Below are positions 25,557 to 33,349 of a stretch of 49,313 nucleotides of DNA, piece after piece (the stretch's first letter is position 1; each line of letters starts with the position of its first letter). The position numbers were made by a program, and so were the translations under genes. Under the pieces are notes generated by a model, which saw only the letters and a program-made list of their open reading frames with translations, was not told the DNA's origin and searched no databases. Where the stretch lies: positions 1 through 49,313 of the forward strand of contig CAYVWB010000031.1 of NCBI GenBank assembly GCA_964455395.1. Direction: 5' to 3'. The DNA is from CAYVWB01 sp964455395 (GTDB taxonomy: Bacteria > Desulfobacterota > Desulfovibrionia > Desulfovibrionales > Desulfovibrionaceae).

Positions 25557-26747
25557 ATGCCACAGCCCGACGCCATGGATTTCGCCTTCCTGCGCAAGGA
25601 GCCGCTGCCGCCCAAGCGCCGCACCGTCGCCATCATCGGGGCAGGCCCCTCCGGACTCGCCGCCGCCGGGTATCTGGGGAGTCAGGGGTATCAGGTGGAT
25701 GTATATGACAAGCTGCCCCAGGCCGGAGGACTCATGGTCTTCGGCATCCCGGGGCAGCGTATCCCGGCGGAGCGCATCCACGCCGGCGTCCGGGACCTGG
25801 CGCGCCGCTACGGCGTCACTTTTCATTTCAAGACGAAAATCTGTTGCTCCGCGCCTCTCCACGAGGAGGAAGGCGACCACTTCTCTTTCGATATCAGAGG
25901 ATTGGGCGAGCTGGTGGAGGATCACGACGCTGTCATCATCTGCACGGGCAGTTGGCGTTCCCGCAAGCTGGGCGTCCCTGGTGAGGACCTCCCCGGCGTC
26001 TTCACCAGCCTGGAGTTTCTCTTCCCCATCCGCGCCGTCCGCTACGACGCCTCCTCCGTGCAGGCGCCCCCGGTCACGGGGCGGACCGTGGCCGTCATCG
26101 GCGGCGGGCACTCCGCCGTGGACGTGGCCTCCAGCGCTTTGAGTCTGAAAGCCGCGCAAGTGGTGATGCTCTACCGCCGCACACGCGACGAAGCCCCATG
26201 CGGCCGCTACGAGATAGAACGGCTGGAAGCGCTGGGCGTGGAGTTCGTGGAACGAGCGACGCCCTTGGCCTTTCTGGGCGAAGAAGCGCTGACCGGGGTG
26301 AGCTGCCGCCGTCGCGACGACACAGGACATGAACGCGAGGAGCGCCTCGCTTGCGAAGTCGCCGTGACGGCCATCGGCGAGATTCCCACGCCGCCCTTCG
26401 CCAAGGAACTGGGGCTGGAACAGGTCCGCCAAGGCGAGGTGAAGTGGCTCAACATGACCGCCATCGAGAACGTCTTCGTGGCGGGGGACGTGCTTACGGG
26501 GCCGTCGAAAATAGGCAAGGCCGTCTACAGCGGATTGATGGCCGCGCGCAGCCTCTCCAACTGGCTGGATCTGAAAGCCATGCGCCGGGAAGCGGAGTTC
26601 CGGCCCGAAGGCGGCCCGTTCTCTCCCCCCCATCGCGCAGAGCGCTCCGGCTCCACAAGCGCCGCCACGCAGGCGAAGGATCCAGCTCACCCAGCTCACC
26701 CAGCTCACCCAGCTCACCCAGCTCACGCGGAAGGAAACGACGCATGA
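25557..26747 (+). CDS. GltD-like FAD/NAD(P)-dependent oxidoreductase
   Basis: This 396-residue protein has an N-terminal FAD fold VAIIGAGPSGLAAAGYL, the GltD-type continuation QAGGLMVFGIPGQRIP, an NAD(P) fold VAVIGGGHSAVDVASSAL and a terminal VFVAGDVLTGPSKIGKAV. It resembles the glutamate synthase small subunit and the NADH/ferredoxin-linked flavoproteins of anaerobes. The upstream frame extends to 25422 without domain content; ATG 25557 or 25575 is the likely start. The C-terminus contains five PAH repeats from a 9-bp tandem array. The stop overlaps the start of a multi-cluster ferredoxin (ATGA), which indicates a two-protein electron-transfer unit. Confidence 0.82.
   Translation: MPQPDAMDFAFLRKEPLPPKRRTVAIIGAGPSGLAAAGYLGSQGYQVDVYDKLPQAGGLMVFGIPGQRIPAERIHAGVRDLARRYGVTFHFKTKICCSAPLHEEEGDHFSFDIRGLGELVEDHDAVIICTGSWRSRKLGVPGEDLPGVFTSLEFLFPIRAVRYDASSVQAPPVTGRTVAVIGGGHSAVDVASSALSLKAAQVVMLYRRTRDEAPCGRYEIERLEALGVEFVERATPLAFLGEEALTGVSCRRRDDTGHEREERLACEVAVTAIGEIPTPPFAKELGLEQVRQGEVKWLNMTAIENVFVAGDVLTGPSKIGKAVYSGLMAARSLSNWLDLKAMRREAEFRPEGGPFSPPHRAERSGSTSAATQAKDPAHPAHPAHPAHPAHAEGNDA
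26682..26726 (+). repeat. 9-bp tandem repeat, five units, coding PAH x5
   Basis: Five perfect CCAGCTCAC units lie in frame near the 3' end of the flavoprotein gene. Unit gain or loss would keep the frame. Confidence 0.95.
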
Positions 26748-27277
26748 CCGACGCCCCCGCCGACATCCCCCCGCCGGGCCGCAAGACGCTCTTCATCGAC
26801 TACTCGAAATGCATCGGCTGCGAAACGTGCGAAGCCATCTGCAAGTTCATCCACGACGCGCCCCGCATTCACATGACCCGCACCCAGGACGGCGTCATGG
26901 CGCCCCTCTACTGCCGGCACTGCGAAAAACCCGCCTGCGTGACGGCGTGCGACAAAGGCGCAGCCGCCCGCGACCGCGACGGCGCCGTGGTGTTGCAACC
27001 CATCCTCTGCCGAGGCTGCGAGACGCGCCAGTGCGTGCAGCGCTGTCCCTACAGCGCCGTCTTCCTGACAAAAGACTCGGGCACGGCGCGCAAGTGCGAC
27101 CTCTGCGCCTCCCGCCGGGACCTCGGCATGGAGCCGGCTTGCGTGGCCATGTGCCCCACGGGGGCCATCCGGTACGTGGATCGCGACGAAGTCCCCGCGC
27201 TGGAGACCGAGGAGTCCCGGGCGGCGCAGCAGAAGATGCTGGATTTCCTGAAGCCTTCCAGCCACTCCCGGGACTGA
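26744..27277 (+). CDS. Four-cluster 4Fe-4S ferredoxin (HycB/DmsB-like electron-transfer protein)
   Basis: This 177-residue protein has four cysteine groups: CIGCETCEAIC at about 22-32, CRHCEKPACVTAC, CRGCETRQCVQRC and CDLCASRRDLGMEPACVAMC. The layout is that of the electron-transfer subunits of molybdopterin oxidoreductases and hydrogenases. No catalytic molybdoenzyme is adjacent. The partner is the GltD-like flavoprotein upstream, with which it overlaps by four bases, so it probably links NAD(P)H to a low-potential carrier. The true start is ATG 26744, although the frame is open further upstream. Confidence 0.85.
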   Translation: MTDAPADIPPPGRKTLFIDYSKCIGCETCEAICKFIHDAPRIHMTRTQDGVMAPLYCRHCEKPACVTACDKGAAARDRDGAVVLQPILCRGCETRQCVQRCPYSAVFLTKDSGTARKCDLCASRRDLGMEPACVAMCPTGAIRYVDRDEVPALETEESRAAQQKMLDFLKPSSHSRD

Positions 27278-27422
27278 CGGGACGCCTGGAGGATGGGGGA
27301 CGAGCCGCCTGCCCGATCACGGGTCGTGGGACGGAACATGTTCGCGCAGGCAACTCCGGCGTTCCGAGCGAGGGACTCGCGCGATTCGTGATGCACAGCC
27401 GCGTCACGGAAGCGAGTGAGGG

Positions 27423-27514
27423 GAGCGCGTCCGCGCGTGCGGGGACAGGAGCCAACCCCTCCGAAGCGCTCAAGCAGCAAGTCGAGCGCGTCCGCGCGTG
27501 CGGGGACAGGAGCC
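27423..27514. CRISPR. Possible two-repeat CRISPR remnant (type I-E-like repeat)
   Basis: A 31-bp sequence occurs twice without mismatch at 27423-27453 and 27484-27514, with a period of 61 bp and a unique 30-bp interval. The period equals that of type I-E arrays (about 29-bp repeat plus 32-bp spacer). The core CCGCGCGTGCGGGGAC resembles the hairpin core of I-E repeats. No third copy lies 61 bp to either side, and no cas gene is in the window. A chance or other direct duplication is equally possible. Confidence 0.4.
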
Positions 27515-27535
27515 CGCCTGCGGGGCCGTCAATGC

Positions 27536-27547
27536 GGGGGGGGGGGG
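27536..27547 (+). repeat. Run of twelve G
   Basis: A G12 homopolymer lies between the CRISPR-like repeats and the stop of the flavoredoxin-like gene. It is prone to length change in vivo and in sequencing. Confidence 0.9.
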
Positions 27548-27577
27548 CGGCCGGCCGCCGTTTCGTGTCGGCGTCTG

Positions 27578-28156
27578 CTACTTCCAGGCCATGTCCCGAC
27601 CGATGGAGAAGGCGTCGCCCAGCACCCCGCCCAGGCCGACGTACTGGTTCGTCTTGCCTGCGTAGCACAAGGGTTTGAGCCGGGTGATGTGCAAGGCGCC
27701 TTTCGCTTCGTCGATGACGTTGTTGTCCGCCTTGATGTCCACGATTTCTGCGATGAAGTAGGTGTGCACGCCCAAGGGGACTTCATGCAGCACCACGCAC
27801 TCGCAGACCACGGGGAAGTTGTCGAGGATGGGGGCGTCCACCTGCTCGGCGTGTTGCACGCGCAGTCTGGCGCCAGCGATCTTGTCTTCCGTGCGGCCGG
27901 TGCGGATGCCGAGGTAGTCCACGATCTCCATCTGCGACTGGGTCGGCACGTGCACGGTGAAGGCGCGTTTCGCCACGACGTTCTCCATCGTGAGCGAATT
28001 CTGCTGAATCCCCACCCCCAGCATGGGGGGATTGGAGCAGCACATGCCGCACCAGGAAGCCGTCATGGCGTTGGCGACCCCTGTCTCCGAATATGTACCG
28101 ATCACCCAGACCGGCGCCGGCTGCGCCAGGGGCTGTGCGCCCAACGATTTCTTCAT
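27578..28156 (-). CDS. Flavoredoxin-like flavin reductase-family protein
   Basis: This 192-residue protein starts MKKSLGAQPLAQPAPVWVIG and continues NAMTASWCGMCCSNPPMLG, the signature of flavoredoxin, an FMN-binding flavin-reductase-like protein of Desulfovibrio and other anaerobes. FTVHVPTQSQMEIVDYLG and GLGGVLGDAFSIGRDMAW at the end fit the family. Known flavoredoxins take part in electron transfer during thiosulfate or sulfite reduction; a specific role here is not shown. Two Cys (CGMCC) near the flavin site are retained. It stands alone on the minus strand. Confidence 0.85.
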   Translation of the reverse strand: MKKSLGAQPLAQPAPVWVIGTYSETGVANAMTASWCGMCCSNPPMLGVGIQQNSLTMENVVAKRAFTVHVPTQSQMEIVDYLGIRTGRTEDKIAGARLRVQHAEQVDAPILDNFPVVCECVVLHEVPLGVHTYFIAEIVDIKADNNVIDEAKGALHITRLKPLCYAGKTNQYVGLGGVLGDAFSIGRDMAWK

Positions 28157-28294
28157 GGTCTCTCCTCCCCAGCGCAGGGGGGCCGTGCGTTCAGGAATGG
28201 GAATGCGCGTCCTTCCCGCATATTCAGGATATCCACCATAGCAGGACGCTCGCCTGGGGAAAAGGGCGCCAGGGAAAAATCGTCGCGATCGACC

Positions 28295-28888
28295 TCACCA
28301 GTAGCCGTGAGCAGCCGCGGTCTTGTGCAGCGCTTCCGCCACGGCTTCGGCCCGGGCCGGGCTTTCGTCCGGCGGGGTGTATTCGTACGCGAGCCGGCCG
28401 GCGCCGGTGTTGCGATTGGCCTTCACCGCCACCACCAGCTCGCCGAGATCCCATACATAGGTGGTCACGCCGAACCGCGTGGAGCGCCGGTTCTCGCCGT
28501 ATTCGAGGTTCAGCCGCGCCACCGTCTTGGTGACGACGTCTTTGTCCAGCTGGAGATAGACGGCCCGCAGCCGGCCCTCGTAGTACCCGTAGACCACAGG
28601 GGTCAATCCCATACCGGCGGGTCTGTAGCTTTCGTCGGTCCTGCGGTAGAAGCGCGCCTCGCCACGACTGGTGTCGGCCGGCGCCATGGTGGGCGTCGCG
28701 TTCAAGGGGGAGTCCCACGCCACGCCGTTGAAACCGCTGGGCCCGACCATCTGCGCATGCGCGGCGCCATCGTCGAGCACGGGAAGCACGACGCAGGCAA
28801 AGAGCACGAGGAGGATGATGGCGGCGGCGAGCCCACCACGGCTTGCACCGACGCCGCCCTTGCAATACTGTGACACTCGCGTATTCAT
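28295..28888 (-). CDS. Exported protein of unknown function, paralogue of the protein at 34.1-34.9 kb
   Basis: The protein has 197 residues. A hydrophobic segment at about 20-37 followed by AAHAQ suggests a signal peptide. The mature part carries VGPSGFNGVAWDSPLNATP, then EARFYRRTDESY, VVYGYYEGRLRAVYLQLD and LGELVVAVKANRN. The same order of motifs (FNG..W, ARFY..., VYG..EGRL.AVY...D) occurs in the protein encoded at 34095-34892, so both belong to one small secreted or periplasmic family. I know no named domain for it. Confidence 0.7.
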   Translation of the reverse strand: MNTRVSQYCKGGVGASRGGLAAAIILLVLFACVVLPVLDDGAAHAQMVGPSGFNGVAWDSPLNATPTMAPADTSRGEARFYRRTDESYRPAGMGLTPVVYGYYEGRLRAVYLQLDKDVVTKTVARLNLEYGENRRSTRFGVTTYVWDLGELVVAVKANRNTGAGRLAYEYTPPDESPARAEAVAEALHKTAAAHGYW

Positions 28889-28957
28889 GCGGGAAACCTA
28901 CGCCAAGCAGCGCTCCGGCGCAAGGCGTCTTCGCGGCGTCAGCCCACCATTCCGCCC

Positions 28958-29580
28958 ATGGCGCACGTCATCCCCATAACCCGCCCCCGCGAGACGACCG
29001 ACAAGGTGCTGGACGCCGCCTGCACCGAATTGGCGCGACACGGGTTCGCCGCCTTCACCGTGGAACGCGTGGCGCGGCGCGCTCATGTAAGACCGGGGCG
29101 TATCGGACGGATGTTCGGCGGCCCCGAGGGGCTGGCCCGCGCCTTGGCGGAAAGCCCCCTCTTCTGGCCCCACGCCGAGGAGCTGCTGCGCGCCGACGCG
29201 ACGAACCCTCCTTCGGCCCTGCGCGACATGAGCCCGCCAGAGCAAATGAGCGCCTACTTCACACGCTGCCTGGAAGCGCTGCTGGCGCGACCCCGCACGC
29301 TGGACGTGATGGCGTGGGAAACCCTCGAATCCAGCCGCCTCGCCGAGGTCATGGAGGCGCCACGGGTGCGCTCCGCTTTGGAGTTCTTCGAACACCTCAC
29401 CGGCGACGTGCCGGAAGAGGACGACCTCTCCGTGATGGTGCTGCTGCTCGCCATGGCGGTGCAGCACCTGGCGGTGCGTTCGCGTACGCGGCGTAGCCTT
29501 GGCGGGGTGGACTTGACGTCCGCGGCGGGGTGGCGGCGCGTGGAGCGCACCGTCAGCAAACTGGTGAAAGGCTATTTCGC
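28958..29580 (+). CDS. TetR-family transcriptional regulator, 3' end lost in an assembly gap
   Basis: The 207 visible residues begin with a TetR DNA-binding domain (KVLDAACTELARHGFAAFTV, then VARRAHVRPGRIGRMFGG) at about 15-62. An all-helical ligand domain follows and is cut at the N gap (29581-29590). GRIGRMFGG replaces the usual LYYHFxxK recognition end, so this is a divergent member. The tail after the gap at 29593-29670 may be its C-terminus, but the frame cannot be connected across a gap of unknown size. Its target is unknown; the divergent neighbour is the exported protein at 28295. Confidence 0.82.
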
Positions 29581-29590
29581 NNNNNNNNNN
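29581..29590. other. Assembly gap (10 N)
   Basis: Ten undefined bases, almost certainly a scaffold placeholder. The true distance, and whether the two sides are adjacent, are unknown. Confidence 0.99.
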
Positions 29591-29592
29591 TG

Positions 29593-29670
29593 GCCTCCGA
29601 GGAGCAGACGCGCAAGGCCCGCCAGCGCGTCGGCCGGCCCGGCCCCGAAGGCGTCGACCCGCAGCCGTGA
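29593..29670 (+). other. C-terminal coding tail after the gap
   Basis: Immediately after the gap one frame reads ASEEQTRKARQRVGRPG and ends in TGA at 29668-29670. It is charged and helical and may be the end of the TetR protein. No start is visible. Confidence 0.4.
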
Positions 29671-29682
29671 ACCCCGCGGGGC

Positions 29683-30534
29683 TCAGCCCGACTCGTCCAG
29701 AAGCGACCCCGTGTCGCGCATGATGAGATTGAGCAGAATGTCCTCGGTGGAGAGGGTGGGCTCCTGACGACGCGCCTCCACAGCCTGATCCAACAGACCG
29801 GACTGCGACTCCAGGCGCGCTGCCTGAAACTCCAGACTCTCCTTGCGGGACTCGTAGGAGTCGCCGATGCTGGTGACCTGGCTCTTGAGCTGCTGGACTA
29901 TCCCGAGTTGGTCGGCGCGGCTGGGGTCTGTGGCGAGGTCGGCCCCGCTGAGGTCGTCGAACGTCTCGCCCCCCCCGGTGGAGAGTGCGTCCACAGCCTG
30001 GAAGTTGACGTTGAACCCGCCGTCCTTGAAGGCCTGGATGAACACGGAGCCGTTGGAATCGATCTGCTCCGTGCCCCACTGGGTGCTGTCCAGCATGTAG
30101 ATGCCGTTGTAATCCGTGTTCGCGATGTACCCGTCGATCTTGGATTTGAGATCGTCGTAGGTCTGCTGCACGGTGGCGTCCGAACCATCCAGTTCGCCGC
30201 TGTTGATCTGTTCGATGATGTCTTCCATCTCGTCGAGGGCGGATTGCACGCCCCGCACGCCCTCCTCGCCCACGCCCATCATGGCGGCGGCTTCGGAGAC
30301 ATTGCGGGCGTTCTGCGCCACGGCGCGTGCGTCCGCCCGCAGCGTTCCGGTGATGGCTTCGTCGAAAGGATTCGTCAGCGGCTGGACGGGCTGACGCTGC
30401 AACACCATGTCCCGCAGGGAGCGACCCACGGAGGAGCCTTGCAGATAGGCGTTCGTCAACAGGTCCTGCTGGAGAAGCTGCAGGGATGTGTCGTAGACGA
30501 GGTACCGTTCTGTTTTGCTGAGCGTCATGAGCAA
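29683..30534 (-). CDS. Flagellin / FlgL-like protein, orphan
   Basis: The 283 residues are mostly helical at both ends. The N-terminal part (LTGTL-like ITGTLRADARAVAQNARNVS, then GVRGVQSALDEMEDIIEQIN) resembles the flagellin/hook-associated coiled-coil domain. A middle beta-rich part contains YNGIYMLDSTQWG, similar to the NGTKLLD region of flagellins. The C-terminal helix (SIGDSYESRKESLEFQAARL) completes the pattern. The usual N-terminal start of true flagellin (xIxxNxxAxxAxxxL) is not present. No other flagellar gene is in the window. It may be a minor filament or hook-associated protein. Confidence 0.65.
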   Translation of the reverse strand: MLMTLSKTERYLVYDTSLQLLQQDLLTNAYLQGSSVGRSLRDMVLQRQPVQPLTNPFDEAITGTLRADARAVAQNARNVSEAAAMMGVGEEGVRGVQSALDEMEDIIEQINSGELDGSDATVQQTYDDLKSKIDGYIANTDYNGIYMLDSTQWGTEQIDSNGSVFIQAFKDGGFNVNFQAVDALSTGGGETFDDLSGADLATDPSRADQLGIVQQLKSQVTSIGDSYESRKESLEFQAARLESQSGLLDQAVEARRQEPTLSTEDILLNLIMRDTGSLLDESG

Positions 30535-30876
30535 GCTCCGTGAAGGCCTTCGGTCGTCGGCCGGCGCGGGACATCATGCGCCTGCATCGTCTCCCATCGG
30601 CGGCGGCTTCACGGATCTTTAGGGCGTCCCCCTCATTCTTCACGATACTGCGCCAAGGCCCCCAGGGGACGTGGGGCGAGCTGTCGTCCGGGGAGAACTC
30701 GGCGCTGCGGCGGGGATATCCCCGCAGGGAGGCCATCTGACGCAGCGACCATGGTACGGTGGGATGAAACATCCATCGAACCATCGGAAGGAGCCGCCAT
30801 GCGAATGCGCTTCATGTCATCGTTGCGCCTCCCCGCCGCCTCCACGGCAGGCGGCGTCACCCAAGGAGATCAGACC
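30535..30876. other. 342-bp intergenic stretch with duplicated ribosome-site/ATG pairs
   Basis: Between the divergent flagellin-like and EF-hand genes I see no further gene. An AAGGAG-ATG pair at about 30787-30801 lies in frame with the EF-hand gene and is an alternative start. A second, better placed pair is at 30863-30879. Confidence 0.5.
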
Positions 30877-31299
30877 ATGCGCGCCATCACGCCGCTTTCC
30901 CGGAAAGCCTCATTGCCCATCGCCCTGCTTGTTGCGTTCGTCTGCGTGGTCGTGATGGGCGACGCCGCTGGGACGCAAGCCCAGACGACGAGCCTCCCCG
31001 AGGATCCGGCCGAGCAGATGGACATGTACGACCGCCACTTCAAGCGTCATGGCGGGAACCTGGATTTCGCCGGCCTGGACGTGAACCGGGACGACGTCAT
31101 CGATCCCAACGAATGGCGAGGGTTTGTGGAAGCGCGTCGGCTGGCGCGCCAGGGTGAGCCGGATCCCGTTGCGGACACGCCCTTCGAGGCTTTGGATCTG
31201 GACGAGGACGGCGTGCTGGACGGCGATGAATTCGCCCGTCACTTCGAAGGGTTCGAGGAGCACTGGCGGGAGGACCAAGCCCCCGCCGACGCCAAGTGA
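30877..31299 (+). CDS. Exported EF-hand calcium-binding protein
   Basis: This 140-residue protein starts after AAGGAGAT at 30863-30870. The N-terminus has a signal peptide (SLPIALLVAFVCVVVMGDAA, cleavage probably near TQAQ). Two canonical EF-hand loops follow, DVNRDDVIDPNEW at about 66 and DLDEDGVLDGDEF at about 106, each with Asp at positions 1, 3/5 and Glu at 12. It probably binds Ca2+ in the periplasm or outside the cell. The in-frame ATG at 30799 also has a good ribosome site but would put 26 residues before the signal peptide. Confidence 0.8.
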   Translation: MRAITPLSRKASLPIALLVAFVCVVVMGDAAGTQAQTTSLPEDPAEQMDMYDRHFKRHGGNLDFAGLDVNRDDVIDPNEWRGFVEARRLARQGEPDPVADTPFEALDLDEDGVLDGDEFARHFEGFEEHWREDQAPADAK

Positions 31300-31302
31300 A
31301 CG

Positions 31303-32439
31303 TCAGTCCAGGAACTCGTAGGGCGGCTGCCAGACCGCGTCGCCTTCACCGTTGTACGCGCCGGCCTTCCCGGTGTCGTGCAGTTCGCGCACGGCCTCCA
31401 GGGTGGAAGCCGCTTCCTCGGCGTCTTCCAGTCGGGCGATGTGGAAGAGCGCGTCGCCGCCATGGGTCAGCGGCATGTTGTGTTTGCCGATGACGAGCCC
31501 GGCGCCGGTGCTCACCACGGGTTCGGCGCTCTGGCCGAAGGGGTCCACCACCGTGCCCAGGGTTTCGCCCTCCTCCACGTGCGCGCCAAGACGAGCGCGC
31601 GCCTGGAAGAGTCCCGACGCCGGCGCCCGCACCCAGAAGCTGGAGCGCGCCACCAGCGGTTCCAGCACAGGCGTCTTGCGCCGCCGCGACGGCGGGGTGA
31701 GCATGCCCACGGCTTCCATCACCATGAGCACGCCGTGCACCCCGATGCGGATGGAGAGCGGATCGAACCGCAGCGCTTCCCCTGCTTCGTAGACCAGCAC
31801 GGAGACGCCCCGCTCCGCTCCGGCCTGGCGCAGGCTGCCGTCCCGCAAGGAAGCGTCCAGCACCACCGGCGCGCCGAAGGCCATGGCCAGCGCCCGTGCC
31901 TGGGGGTCGTCCAGGTTCACCCGGGACTGCGGCAGATTCATGCGATGGTGCGACCCCGTGTGCAGATCGATGCCGTACTGCGCGTGGCTGACGATCTCGT
32001 CCGTGAAGATGCGCGCCAGCCGAGAAGCCAGCGACCCCTTGGCGGACCCCGGGAAAGAGCGGTTCAGGTCCCGCCGGTCCGGCAGGTAGCGGCTGTGGTT
32101 GGCGAAGCCGTAGACGTTGAGGATGGGCACGGCCAGCAGCGCGCCTTTCAGCCGTCGCAGCCGTTTCAACGCCAGCAGTTGCCGCACGATCTCCACCCCC
32201 TGCACCTCATCGCCATGCACGGCGGCGCTGAGGAAGAGGGTGGGTCCATCCGTCTTCCCGCGGATCACGTGCACGGGCACGCTCATTTCCGTAAAAGTGT
32301 AGAGCCGTGCCGAGGGCAGGTGGATGGTGGCGCGCTCCCCCGGCGCGATGCTGCGGCCTCCGATGACGAGCGGCTTGGCGGCGGGCTTGCGTCGGGACCG
32401 CTTCGGCGTGGGCGGTATCGCCTCTGGCGGCTCGGCCAT
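31303..32439 (-). CDS. Succinylglutamate desuccinylase/aspartoacylase-family zinc hydrolase
   Basis: This 378-residue protein has the M14-like zinc-binding pattern SAAVHGDEVQGVEIVRQL (H-x-x-E), then DLNRSFPG and YGIDLHTGSHHRMNLPQ (the third zinc ligand His). Family members cleave acyl-amino acids such as N-acetylaspartate or succinylglutamate. The last gene of a rimB-like/rimK/this-gene operon, it starts four bases after the rimK stop. In such operons it may remove or process the glutamate-containing product, but no function is proven. The C-terminal domain (SSFWVRAPASGLFQ, GETLGTVVDPFG) resembles a lipoyl-like barrel common in this subfamily. Confidence 0.85.
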   Translation of the reverse strand: MAEPPEAIPPTPKRSRRKPAAKPLVIGGRSIAPGERATIHLPSARLYTFTEMSVPVHVIRGKTDGPTLFLSAAVHGDEVQGVEIVRQLLALKRLRRLKGALLAVPILNVYGFANHSRYLPDRRDLNRSFPGSAKGSLASRLARIFTDEIVSHAQYGIDLHTGSHHRMNLPQSRVNLDDPQARALAMAFGAPVVLDASLRDGSLRQAGAERGVSVLVYEAGEALRFDPLSIRIGVHGVLMVMEAVGMLTPPSRRRKTPVLEPLVARSSFWVRAPASGLFQARARLGAHVEEGETLGTVVDPFGQSAEPVVSTGAGLVIGKHNMPLTHGGDALFHIARLEDAEEAASTLEAVRELHDTGKAGAYNGEGDAVWQPPYEFLD

Positions 32440-32443
32440 GGGG

Positions 32444-33349
32444 TTATCCCTTGCCTTTGGTGCGTGTCTTGCCGGCTTTGGCGTTCTTCTCGATGAAGCG
32501 CACGATCTCCCCGGCGATGTCCTTGCCTGTGGCTCCTTCGATGCCCTCCAGTCCCGGGGAGGAGTTCACCTCCATGACGACAGGTCCATGGTTGGAGCGC
32601 AGCAGGTCCACGCCGGCGACGTTGAGCCCCAGGATCTTGGCGGCGCGGGTGGCTGTGCTGCGTTCCTCCGGGGTGATGCGCACGGCTGAAGCCGTGCCGC
32701 CGCGGTGGATGTTGGAGCGGAACTCGCCCTCCTTGCCTTGCCGACGCATGGCGGCCACCACCTTTTCGCCCACCACGAAGCAGCGGATGTCCGCTCCCTT
32801 GGCTTCCTTGATGAACTCCTGAACGAGGATGTTCACCTTCAAGCCGCGGAAGGCTTCGATGACGGATTCGGCTGCGTGGTGGTTTTCCGCAAGCACCACG
32901 CCGATGCCCTGGGTGCCTTCCAGCAACTTGACCACCAGTGGGGCGCCGCCCACGATATCGATGAGATCTTCCGTATATTTGGTGGAATGCGCGAACCCCG
33001 TGACAGGCAAGCCCACGCCCCGCCGCGCCAGCAGCTGCAGGGAGCGCAACTTGTCCCGGGAGCGGGTGATGGCCACGGACTCGTTCACGCAGTAGACGCC
33101 CATCATCTCGAACTGCCGCACCACGGCGGTGCCGTAGAAGGTGATGGATGCGCCGATGCGGGGGACCACCGCGCCCACGTCCTCCAGCTCCTCCCCCTTG
33201 TAATGGATGGTGGGATGCATGGAGGTGATGTTCATGTAGCAACGCAACGGATCTATGACGCGTACGTGGTGGCCCCGACTTTCGCAGGACTCCACCAGCC
33301 GTTTCGTGGAGTAGAGCTCCGACTTGCGCGAGAGGATGACGATGTTCAT
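32444..33349 (-). CDS. rimK: RimK-family alpha-L-glutamate ligase
   Basis: This 301-residue ATP-grasp ligase is the length of E. coli RimK. Visible features are MNIVILSRKSELYSTKRLVE, ITRSRDKLRSLQLLARRG, APLVVKLLEGTQGIGVVLAE (ATP-grasp loop), QEFIKEAKGADIRCFVVG, SNIHRGGTA and the Mg-binding VMEVNSSPGLEGIE. RimK adds glutamate residues to the C-terminus of ribosomal protein S6, or makes poly-alpha-glutamate. The frame extends upstream into the next gene, but ATG 33349 overlaps the stop of the protease gene by four bases. Confidence 0.92.
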   Translation of the reverse strand: MNIVILSRKSELYSTKRLVESCESRGHHVRVIDPLRCYMNITSMHPTIHYKGEELEDVGAVVPRIGASITFYGTAVVRQFEMMGVYCVNESVAITRSRDKLRSLQLLARRGVGLPVTGFAHSTKYTEDLIDIVGGAPLVVKLLEGTQGIGVVLAENHHAAESVIEAFRGLKVNILVQEFIKEAKGADIRCFVVGEKVVAAMRRQGKEGEFRSNIHRGGTASAVRITPEERSTATRAAKILGLNVAGVDLLRSNHGPVVMEVNSSPGLEGIEGATGKDIAGEIVRFIEKNAKAGKTRTKGKG

